Below, one piece after another: positions 1 to 12,200 of a stretch of 64,000 nucleotides of DNA. Positions within the stretch are counted from its first letter, which is position 1; every line of letters starts with the position of its first letter. This DNA is from Alligator mississippiensis. Lineage: Eukaryota > Chordata > Crocodylia > Alligatoridae. The stretch is taken from assembly GCF_030867095.1 (NCBI RefSeq), contig NC_081824.1, positions 237,052,719 to 237,116,718 of the forward strand, given 5' to 3'. The position numbers were made by a program, and so were the translations under genes. The notes beneath the pieces are model-generated. The model saw only the letters and a list, made by a program, of their open reading frames with translations, was not told the origin of the DNA and did not search any database.

Positions 1-60
1 AGCACTACATTATACTTTAACTATATGTTCAATTGCTACTGCTATGTTTTTCATACTTAC

Positions 61-212
61 AGTTAACTTGGAGTTCTGCCACTGATGCAAAATCTTGTAG
101 CCCTGCAGCTCACCATGCACTGGCCCAGTGGGTGGCCTGACCCATCTGATTTCCAGGGAGGAGCTGGACTCATTGAATGACACTGTTACATTCAGAGGTG
201 GAACAGATGGGG
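61..212 (-). CDS. MERTK: MERTK exon 8 (start of fibronectin III domain 2)
   Basis: A 152-base exon, residues 385-435. It begins [10 protein letters not shown], has the FN3 tryptophan in EIRWVRPPT, and continues through GELQGYKI. The acceptor TTTCTTATAG ends at 213 and the donor GTAAGT lies at 60-55. It enters in phase 1 and leaves in phase 0. Intron 8 begins at 60 and runs off the window, so exons 9 onward (rest of FN3-2, transmembrane, kinase) are not present here. Confidence 0.95.
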
Positions 213-3200
213 CTATAAGAAACAGAGAGATCCCAGAGTTAGAGGGGAGAACACCAGGCAAGCAGGTCCATCACTAGTTGCAAGGGTGTGACGGGCTCCC
301 AGGTCAAAGAACCAGACCTGGGAAGCTCAGTGTCAGGGATCTGCATGTCTCGTATGGGGGCCTGATCCTACAGCATGTTCCACTGAAGGGCAGCAGTACT
401 TCTCCAGGGGCTCACAACAGGGTAGTGCTCCATCTGGAGTTAGCTTCCTTTCCAAGCCCTTCTCCCTACTAAGGGTGCCAGAACTTTGTTCAACAAGGGC
501 CAGATCCTGCCCTCTCCCTTCACTCTTACAAGACTGCACCTTAGATGCATCAGGGTTTGGAACTGCACCGAGAGGTCAGTGGGCTGGCCAGACACTACAC
601 CTACTAGCCTTTTACCACCCTAAGCACCACGATGCACAGAATGGAAGGGATTCCCATATTTTTTGCTCTGTGCAGCATGTGCTGAGCTGAGCATATGCTG
701 TCTCTTTAAAAGATTCAATCTGACAGCCAAACAACTGACATCCATGGAGCAGAAGTGGGCCTTAAAATAACAGTAGAGTCTGTCTGACCAAGGACTGAAT
801 TTACCACACCCATTGTGGGATTACTGATACCCACATCAGAACTCAACAGGAGCATAAATGGATTACACCTGGATTACAGAGGAGAGTTCACACTGACTCC
901 CCAATGGAGTAAATCACTTCCCAGGGGGAACTGGTGAACAGTGCTCAAATACCTTTCTCAAGCTGCTCAACTGAAATGTAGCTGAGTAGGAATCCTGTTC
1001 TCCTCCCTGCCCCTCTGAACAGGAAGGATAGGACTGGGCCCTAGCTGCCCACAGCAGCATAGGAGTCACTCCTCCTGGAGTGGAGAAAGAGGTTCCCTGC
1101 TGTTTCTAACATTGAAATTAGCCAAAAACTACAGCAATACTCAATTAAGCAAACAATCTAACTGTGCCGCAGGGCTGTGAAATAAGACATATTACCAGGA
1201 CCGGTTAATATACAGCAAAATTGCAGAAGAAAGGAAGACTTGATTAATGGAACACCGAGACCATTAATAAAGAGAGAGGGTCATTAACACCTGTGGAGTG
1301 AAGAGAGATTAACAGGAATCAGGTTGATTATAATGAGCCACTAAGTCAAGTGACTCCCTCACTGCTGCCTGAATAGAAATGCTGATGCCCCTCCCAGATA
1401 GTGGGTTTTAAACTTTGGTGAAGCAGGAATCAAAGCAGGGTGCAGCTACATCACTGCATGTTCCCACTGGATCCAGCCCTGGCCCTGCTCCTGCTCCCAC
1501 TGGGACCACATAGACCTCCACTTCAAATCTCAGTGCTGCAGGAAGGGGAATTGGTTCAGCCCACACATTCCCAATGCAAACTACAAACTAGAGCTGCCTC
1601 TTGTGCTGCTGGGCGAGCTGTCAGTGCCCCATAAACCAATGTAATGCCTTATGGATAGGACCCTAGTGGATTCATGGCAGAAGTGGGCTGCGCTGCAGCT
1701 CCTTTAATCTTGCAGGTTCTCCCGCATGCCCCCCTCCCCGCAATGCTGATTTGTGGAAGAGCCCTGCTTGTGGCTCACTCCTGATTGCAGGGAAGCGAAA
1801 ACCATGATTTTAAACATGACGCCATTTTTGCCACCCCATTGCTGATTGGCCAAGGGGTCCAAGTGGCCCTGCTGCTTGCTGCCAACATGTGGGAAGGCAA
1901 AAATGGAGCTATGTTTAAAACTGTGGTTTTCGCTTTCCTGCTAATGGGGAGGGCATGTGGGGGAACCCGCAAAATTAAAGGAGCCACAGTGCAGCCCATT
2001 TCTGCCATGAATTCAGTAGCGCCCTACTTATGGAGAGCTGGAAAGCACCCTACATTGCACAGATTTCCTTCTCTACATATCAGCTGCTCTTTTCCTACCT
2101 CCTTCAGTTGTGCTGGCTGGAATCCAGGGGCTAAATGCAGACCAGCCAACCTCGTTCATACAGGAAACACGAACACTATAATCCACCATGGGCAACAGCT
2201 GCTGGATGTGATACAGATGAGGCGGTGCAGAGATGTTGTAGATCATCAGTGAGCCATCACTTTGTGGAACAGCTTCCTTGACCTACATAGAAAATCAGTT
2301 CATAAACAGGGATTAGTCAGCAACAACCTGCTGTATCAGAAGCATGGTGGGAATTTTAAGCCTGTAAACAGGATTCAGAAGTCTGACTCTCTTTCTCCCC
2401 TTTCTCAGAACAATAAGCATGGAGGCAGCTGTTCTTTTCTTGATGCTGCCTCAGCCCACATGGAAGAGAGATTTGGGGAGGAAGACACTAATGACAACCA
2501 GGCCTCAGACTCTAACCTTGCATGTTCATCTTGGAGGCTCACAGATGAACAGCAAAAATAATACATATTTTGTATGCACCCATGTTAACAAAGGAAGACA
2601 CATAAAACATAATAAAGCAGCAACTTTAAGATGATCACAGTTGGCACTGAACACCCACTCTCAAATGTCAGTAAGAGGCTCCCAAGTTCACCATGAGTCA
2701 GAGAAAGTTGTTTGCTATTAATGATCCCAATATTTTATGGATGTGAAAAAAGCAGCATACTGCTGACTTCCGCGCAAATCACAGAACATACTAGGCAGAT
2801 CTGTGTAAAAGATCACGTTCCCTGCACTGAGTTCCTTGCCAAAAAAATAAGATGAAAGGCATCTTTCAGACTGTTCAATTAACTGGGGGAGAAGTCCTGA
2901 TGAGATCAGCCATAACACAAAGCACACACAGTGGGGTCAGACAGAAACCCAGAAGGATCAGGATTCTTCTCTTGAACTTACAAGTGTTCTACTCACTGGC
3001 ACCCTGCAGTGTCAACAGGCCCTGTCACACAAAGATTTTGCTCACATGCCTATCCTTAAAGTGATGGCATGAGCCAGCCTACCAACATCCTGCTCACAGG
3101 GAATCTCTCTAGCTCATTGCTACCAATCTATGATCTCTCGTGCACTTTCAAGGTGAACTGCAAGTAAAGGGAATTTGACTGATATAATTTACATTACTAC

Positions 3201-6200
3201 ATACAGAATACCAGTGAGCTTATACTAAATAAAAATGGAGTCAAATGCTGTATTTGAACCAATGCCCATAACTTTGATAAAAGTAAATGGAAGATGGCTG
3301 CATATGGTAGCATATGTCAGTGTTCAATTTGGCTTACAAAATGAAAAGGAAGCTCATATCAATAAAACACTCAATGAGAATATCCAAAGTAGATCTAGAA
3401 TGTTTGATCAGTGACCAAAAGAACATACAAATGGATGCTCAAGACACAGCTGAGACTGGTCTTCATTGTGAATTCTACATGCATCTGTGTTATCTCAACT
3501 CTAAATGTTTCCTTCCCAAGAAGATGGTTGTACCTGGATCCTTCAGAAAAAGAACAGGTAACTCCACTTTCGAGGGATGTCACAATGAGAGCATCCTATT
3601 TAATCACTGGCCTGTTAAAGAATTAGCTACACTGTTGACAAGACAGTGCTCAGCTAAGCCATCATGAATATTTCAGGGGGCAGGAGGAAAACGGCTTAGT
3701 CACAGCAGCGTTTCTGCCAGGAATCACGTCTTGTTTTCTGATTTAAAAAGCCATTTTCTAAATGCAGGTCATGATAAGTAAGTCATAGGAAATCCTTTGA
3801 CCTTCCAGCCCATTTCCTGAGCTTCAGTAGGAAAGTACCACTGGATATGCTATTAAATATTGTTATAAGACTTATATGAGACTTATTATCTTTCTCCACA
3901 GGATGCTTCCATACCCCCTTTCACTTTCATTATACTTAACACACAGTGTCTCCAAGATGGTATCAGAGAAAGTATCATTTAAATATAGGTAAAGGGGAGA
4001 TAACTGAGAGGAAATGGAAAGAGGCAATGTGTCTCACTCATTCATTTCATGGTATATCCTGTTCAAAACTCACATTCATCAGCAGGTGCTAAAAGAGCTG
4101 TGACTCATGGGCAGGCAATGGAAGACTGAACATTTGACTTAACCAGTCCTGAATATCTAAGTACTAGGCATTCCCAACAATGCCACCTAGAACCAAAGGT
4201 TCTCTCTGTGGCATAGCATTGGCTTTTTAAAAATAACATTCTGCACAATGTAAGTTCTAACCAAACAACACTTTTTGTTAAAATGTGCAACTTGAAAACC
4301 TATTTCCTAAGATAAATGTTCCCTAACTAAGAAGTTTCAAAAATATAGGATTTATAAATTTTAACATTCCTAATAAAAGGCAACAGAAAAGTTACTGTAA
4401 TTGCTTGATTTCCAAGATAAGTCATCCCCCCGCCCATTTCCCCCTCATTCAACATGGGGAAAAAACTACCTCATCTTGGATTTGAGCACAAGGGTAGGAG
4501 TAAGTTGCAACCATTGCTCTGCCCCCCTGCCACAGCTTCTGCACCCCCTCCAACACTTCTGCCCTGCATCATCTCCACCCTGACACCACCCTGGCTGCCT
4601 CTGCTCTGTGCTGTCCTGCCTTGTGTCCCTGCCACCACTGCTCCTTACCCTGAGTTGCAGCTCTGCATCTGGCCACAACTTAGCCCAGGGCTTGGAGAAC
4701 ATGGGTGCTCCAGGCCCTTCCAGGCCAAGAAGTAAGCATAGTGAGGGAGCAGGCAGGCACAGGAGAATGCAGGATCAGGGGGGCAGGCTTCAGGGAGCAC
4801 AAGCACTGCAGTGGGAGAGCTGCCTGGCAATTGTGGGGGTGGGGGGTGGCCAGGGGATGCAGCAGTGGGGGAAAGTGGTGGGAAGAGCAAGTTTTAGGGG
4901 ACAAGGTGCAGGGGGGGGCAAGGCTGCCCGATTCCTCTGCCACTTGCCTCCTACCATTTCTTTCCCCACTGCTAGTTAAATTAATCAATTATAAGATAGC
5001 TTATTTAAAAAACAGTAAAACATAGACTTGGATTTGGAACTCTCTTTAACTTCAAAGACAGGATCAAAATAAATGATTGTCTATACTCGGCCAATCAGTC
5101 ATCAGGAACAAACCTCCATTTACTGTACTTCTTTCCATCGTCCTCAGGGCAGGAAAGGTATGAAATGCCTCCACTGTTAAATCCCACAATAGAAACTGGG
5201 AATCCAGGAGGGAGTTCCATTGGCTTTGAAAACTAGTTCACTTTGGGGTGTTTGATCATGCACAAAAAAGGAAGAAATGCATCTTGAAAGCAACAGTGAA
5301 AAAGTTGTACCTGCTACCTTGAATTCTCTTCATGAGCCAGATGTGTTGAGGGCATGTTACAGAGCATTAAAAGCTTTCTTTTTCCAATTACAATAGTAGC
5401 AATATGTTACTTTAATGGAAGATTTGCTACAGTGCTAATCTGTGAATGTATCAAGCAGATATTTGAGGAAGAATTCTATAGTCCTTTTTGTACCTAAACG
5501 ACACTTATCCAAGCCACGTAAGTAATGTTTTTTACCCTTACACACAGTTTGTGATTCTTTACAACTTCAGTGTGGACGTGTGCAGAAGACTACACAGGTA
5601 TGCAGTTACTTATGTACATTAAGTCCTGGGTAGGACCTTTATCTTTCTGACTTCCCAGCACAGAATGTCTAGTCCCCAGACCACTATCCAGACCTCTGTC
5701 CGATCACTTCTCCTTGCATTTAATAGTCTCTGGATAAAATGCATGCATAACAGTGCAATGAGGAAGTTTCTTTCCCATTAGGAACAAAGGCCCAGACTAG
5801 AATGCAGGGTCCTCCTTCCTTCCAAGGTAGCAGCCATCCCATTAGACCACCAAACCCCTTGCTCCACACAGCTCCCTCTCTTGGTGCCCAGGGGGCCAGC
5901 TTCAAAAGGAGGGCTAGAGAGGGAACTGAGAAATGCCTGACCTCCATTAGAGTGCTGTGCTGGAAAGCCAGAGAAATGCAGGTTCAAAAACCCTTTGGGA
6001 GAGGGATGAGAGGTCATACAAGCTATCTATCCTGCTTCCTGGGAAAGTACTATAGTTACTCAGCTATCAGGATTCAAACACAAGTGAGCCCTCCTTATCA
6101 TACCCACCAATTGTGGGTTTTTTGCCAGGTGGAAATCTGTAACTTATCTATGCCAAGTATACATGTGTATACTGAAGTTTGCCACATGGAATGTCTGCAC

Positions 6201-9200
6201 TCTCATGGACTCCCCAGATAGTGAGCATCCTGAAAGAAGAACTACCATAGTGGCTAGAGAACTTGCAAAATATGACACTGATATTGCTGCCCTAAACGAG
6301 ACCTACTGGGCAGATGAAGGCCAGCTGAAAGAAGAAGGAAGTGGCTTAACATTTTTCTGCAAAGGGAAGTCATTTGAAAAGAGGCACATTCACAGGGTTG
6401 GCCATGCCTCAAGAACAAGATTGTCAGCCAGCTTTCAGAACTCCCTGTCAGCATTAATGAACACCTTATGACTCTCTACCTCAAGCTCAATAACAACCAG
6501 TATGCTACAGTGGTCAGTGTATATGCCCCCACGCTTGATGAAGAAGTCACATTAGAAGGACATTAAGAACCAGTGGTGGCAAATGAAGGCCATGGAGATC
6601 CAGAGTTTTGCTGATCAACATGACATGAGAAGCTTCTTTCAAGCAATAAAAGCTATCCACGGACCATGTTCCAATGGCCCAACCCCTTGGCGATCCCAGG
6701 ATGGCTCCAACCTCCTCTTGGACAATGTAACCATCAAGCAATGCTAGAAGGAGCATTTCAAGACTCTACTCAACCATGAATCTGAGTCTCAGCTGCCACC
6801 ATTCAGTCCATCCCTCAATACCCAATAATAGAACCTCTTGCTGATCCCCCATCCTTCAAGGAAGTCTGGCATGCCATCACTCAGACCAAGAACAGTAAGG
6901 AACCAGGCCCAGATGGCATCCTTGCAGATGTCTTCAAAGCTGGTGGAAAAGCACTAGCACAAAAATTTCACCAACTTCTCATCAAAATATGGGTTAATGA
7001 GGAAGTTCCACCTGACTTAAAAAATGCCAACATTGGGCATTTTTACATGTGCTCCAGGAAGCATGGGGAGGCACTTTAATTACTGAGCTGTGCTAATTAA
7101 AAGTGCCCAATCATTGTGTGGGGCACTTTGAACTAAAGCTCATTTGATGAGCTGTAATTCAAAGTGCTCCACTGCCATTTTTCAGTGTGGGGATGCTGAT
7201 ACACAAGGTACTAGAGTCTGCTGGAGCATGTTAATTTCAGTGCTCCAGCTGACTTGATTAATTGAGTGTACTCCAACATGCTGGATTTCCAGTGTGTTGG
7301 AGCAGGCTCCCTGCACACATACAGAAGCCCATTGTGACCATCTTTAAGAAAGGGGAAAAGTCAGAGTGTGGGAACTACCAAGGCACTGTCCTCCCCTCTT
7401 GCTGGGAAGATTCTTACTCGCATCCTTCTGAATTACCTCCTATCCCTTGCCAAAGATGTCCTTTCAGAATCCCAGCGTGGCTTTAGACCATCTTGGGGTA
7501 CCACTGACATGATTTTTGTTCTACGACAGATCCAGAAGAAGTGTAGAGCACAACACCAGAAGCTGTTTATGGCATTTGTTGACCTACCCAAGACCTTTGA
7601 CACCATCAATTGTGAAGCCTTGCAGAAGGTGATGGCTAGGATTGTTTTTTCACTGAAGTTCAGTGGACTCCATGACAGGATGACTGCCACAGTCCTTTGC
7701 AGTGGATCAGAGACAGAACCATTTACTATCTGTACTGGTGTCAAGTAGGGCTGTGTCATCGCCCCAACCCTTTTTTCCATCTATCTTGCTGTGATTTTGA
7801 TTCTCATCTATGACCACCTTTCTCCTGGAATTGGGCTTGAGTATCGAATGGACGGTCAGCTTTTCAACCTGCAGCACCTTCACAGCAAAATGAAAGTTAC
7901 CAAGACTGGCATCACTGACTTTCAGTACACTGACAACTGTATTATCCTTGCACACACTGAGACCAATCTACAGTCCACTCTTGACCTTTTATCAGGTGTC
8001 TATCACAGCCTGGGACTCTCCCTTAACATTGGAAAGACCAAGGTACTCCATCAGCCTGCCCCAGCACAAGCTTCCCCCTCTCCCACAAATTACCGTTGGT
8101 GGAGAACCCCTGGCAAACATTGAGCATTTCCCATACCTTGGCAGTCACCTCTCCCAGTCAGTCAGTCTTGATGTAGAAACAGGGTATCCTGTGAAAAGCT
8201 GCTTCACCATCTCTTTGCTGACCGAGATCTGCAAATGGAAACTAAGATCCTGGTCTACAGTGCAGTAGTTATTCCCATGCTTCTCTACGGGTGTGAGATG
8301 TGGCTGACATACTGAAGACATCTTAAGTGCCTGGAATGGTTCCATCAGTGTTGCTTCAAGAAAATTCTTCATATTAGATGGGAAGACCACTACACCAATG
8401 CCAGCATGTTCTCTGCAGCTAACAAAACCAGCATTGAGGCAAAGAACATGAAGCATCAACTCTGCTTGGCTGGCCACTGTGTGCAGATGGCTGACACTCA
8501 TCTCCCAAAGCAAGTCCTCTTCTCTCAACTCAATCATGGTAAGAGGACCCGTGGAAGAGAAGAAGAGCTACAAGGACACCCTGAAAGCATACCTTAAGAA
8601 GCATGGCATCAACCCTACAAATTGGGAAGTGCTGGCTGGTAACAGGTCTCAGTGGTGCTGCACCATACATCAAGCCCAATTCGAAGAGAACTGTCTTGCT
8701 CAGGAAGCCAAGAAATGACAGAGGAGGAAGAAAAATGCACAGTATCCTGTCCAACAGTGGTGCCCCCACTAAGGCACCACTTGTCATGTCTGTGGAACAA
8801 CTTGCAGAGCACAGATTGGACTCCTCAGACACCTTAAAACTCACCAGTAATTCCCCCATCCCCCCAGCAGACATCATCCTCCTATCAGGGGATAGTCAAT
8901 AAAAAAAAAATGTAACCAAGTGCCTGTCCTGACAGTACATGGCCTACTGAGCATGCTCAGAAGCTGTGTGGACACTTAAATGTTTGCAGTGCATAGAGAA
9001 CAGAATCACACACTGTGTTCAAGGGCCAAAAATGCCACTTATGCAGCTGGAAAACTGCCACTTGGTTGTGTAAAGTGAAATAGGATTCAGGCACTTGTGT
9101 CTCAGGATCCTCCACAGCCTGACACTCACTTCCTGTTCTTTCTGCCCTGTGCCTACCCAAAAGGTCAGACTGGGTGCTGGCATAGTAACAGAATGGCTGT

Positions 9201-12200
9201 GGCACAAGCATACAGGTGCTACTGTCCCTTGTCCTCACAGCTATGGAATAAGGAGCGATGAGGAGGGAGCTGTGCTTGAGGCCTGGCAGAAAGGTACCTG
9301 CCCTGCAGACATGTCCTCACTGTCCTTTCCCAAGGATAGAGGTGGAGACAGGTATGTATACTGTTCAGTACCCTGGGCCTGTGTCTTGGCTCACCAGGAC
9401 CCCAAATGCAGCTGAAAACTGTCATGCAAAGTATCTACCCACCCCCATGTGACAGATCTGCAGTGCTACAGCTGCTAGCAAAGCTGCTGTGGCTACAGGG
9501 CTGGGGCAGGACTCACTGGTTCACAACCTGCGTTCAGCTGCTCCAGGTAAAATGTGAGCCTATAGTGGGGTGATCACAATGCACTGATTAAACATTAACA
9601 CAAGCTGAGGCCAGCCATAGAGCAGTATGACTATTAACTCACATTGTCTTAGGAATCATAGGATCATAGAACAGTAGGGCTGGGAGGGACCTCACAAGAA
9701 TATACAGTCCAGGCACCTGGTCAGGACAGGATCAACCCTGACTAAACCATCCCTGGCAAGTGTCTGTCTCAACTGCCCTTAAAAACTTCCAAGGATGGAG
9801 ATTCCACGATTTATCTAGGTAGCCTGTTCCAATGCCTGATCACCCTCATAGCCAGAAAGTTCCTCCTAATCTCTAACCTAAATTCCCCCTGCTGAAACTT
9901 GAAGCCATTGGTCCTAGTCCTGCTCCCTATGGTCACAGAAAAAAGCTCATCTCCATCCTCTCTGAAATCAGCCTTCAGGTATTTGAAGACTGTTATCACA
10001 AAACTATAATCTTCTCATACTCTTCCAGTGAACTGGCCCCAGTGGGCTAGAGCACAGAGCAGAGCTCCATTTCTCAAGCAAGCTAAAGACAGCAGCCCAG
10101 GGAGCCATATTCTTCAGCACCCAGGATTCCCAGATAATATGATTACTATCTTGGACACTGGAGTTAGTGCCCCAGCATAGGATTCCTCCACAGGTACCTC
10201 CTGCTTTTAAAGTGAACTCCCTGGGTTTGCATCAGCTCAGAGAGAGCAGCTGCTGATCTCTGCCCACTGGCAAGATGCCAAACCACTGGCATCTCTTAAC
10301 TAAATTAAGTGGTAATTACGTGAGCGCTGATGTGGGAGCTGCCACCACCCTGCATCTGACCTCATATAACCCTTTTAATGTCTTGCCCTTTCTAAACTTT
10401 TCATGCCTCCCACTGTGATACGCAATGCACAAATGCAAGACAGCTTTTCTCTGAGTGCTCAGATGTGGAGAATTGCTACACACCAGCTCTGATGCCTCAC
10501 TGGAGAAAGTGACACCATGTAGCAGGGGTCTCATGCTTCACAAACCAAGCTCCTCAGAGCCACAGATGAGGCACTGACTGCCCTTTCTGTTGGCTGCTGT
10601 CCTGGTGCACTGCTCTCCCACTGCACAGCTGTACTATCATATTGTGACTCAGGCACAGTTGCTGGAGGCTTCCACCAGCCCTTGAAAATAAGGGATTTAC
10701 TGCAGTTTTCAGCCTGTTTTCCTCACTGCACTGGGTTGAAGTGGGAGCAGGGTTTCTCCAACTCACACTGCCAGGCAGCATGGGGCTTTCTCAGCCACCC
10801 TCTCAGCCCTGGTCTTCACTCCACTGGGACACACAATGTCACCACACCTGCCTTTTTGGCAGTTCCTACCACAACCCCTCTGTACGTCTCTGGGTCACTG
10901 ACAGCCTCCCTAACATCAGGCTCCAGCTGAAAGGGTGCATTCGCCCTTGATGAGACTTGGGCAAAGGTCCCTTTCAAGCTAAAAGTATTTCCCACCGATC
11001 TCAGCAGGACAGCTTGCTACACCCCTCCAACCTGCTCTCCCCTCCCTGGAAAATTGCCATGGCCACTTAGCTTCTAGGAGTCTTGTGGTGTCAAGATTCA
11101 TGCTCATATGCCACTCCTGTTCAGTTAGTCATCATCTAGATGTATGTTAGCACATGGACTTTCTCTACAATGAGCAGCTTTTCAAGACACTGAGCAGCTA
11201 CAGCCTGAATGACATGGATGACACACAGATGGCTCAAGTGTGAAACAATCAACTGCAGCATAATTACTGGGTATTTCCTGGTGAACAATACCTGTAGATT
11301 CCAGATCTTCAACTATGCTCTACTGGAAGAAGAGGCATCTGCTGGCCCCAGGCCCATCCTTTTGCTCCTATACCCAGCTACTGCCCCAGCTACAGGAAAC
11401 AGGCTGTCAATCCCTCACAGACCCTGCTCCATGTTGCACACAGAGCTGGAGCCTAAATGATGCCTGTCTGGGGTCTGTCCCCTTTCCTTGTTCCCTCAGA
11501 TATTTCGGACAGAGGGCTCAGTAATATGCCTGCTATGCAGGCCAGGCACACTGCTGGTGAACACCTCTGGATGCAACCCGCTCACATTGTTGGTAGTCCC
11601 TCGATACAAGGATGAGTCTTCCATTTCAGTAAAAGTGCAACCCACCCCTCTCGTGAACACAGGAGTGCATTCCTATCACATCCCTGCTCTACCCCATGCC
11701 ATTACAACACAAGGCTGACTAGAAGCTACACAGATTACAAATACAGGGACCATGAGCTGTATAAAATAGTTTGCATGGATTTCACAATGGCTTTAGCAAA
11801 TTGTCATTAAAGCATGTGCTAACCTCCCCCCCCACCCCCCCCCCAAAAAAACAACAACAAAAAACACAACAACAACAAACCCAACCTGGTTTGGGGGTGA
11901 AACATAAGGTGTTTGTTGTGGGAGACTCCCTCCTGAGGGGGACGGAGGGGCCAATTTGCCACCCCGACACCTTAGCCCGGCAAGTCTGCTGCTTCCCAGG
12001 GGCCCGCATCCGGGACATTACGGAGAGGATCCCAAAGCTCCTTAAACCCACAGAGCACTATCCCATGCTCCTTATTCATGTGGGCACCAATGACACTGCT
12101 CGGAGCATTCCCAGCCAGGTCATGAGGCGCTACAGGGATTTGGGAATGGGGCTTAAGGGTCTGGGGGCACAGGTGGTGTTCTCATCGATCCTCCCAGTCT

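Noticed and set aside
1785..2252. 155-codon plus-strand open frame
   Set aside because: It runs through the foldback element and across MERTK exon 7 on the wrong strand.
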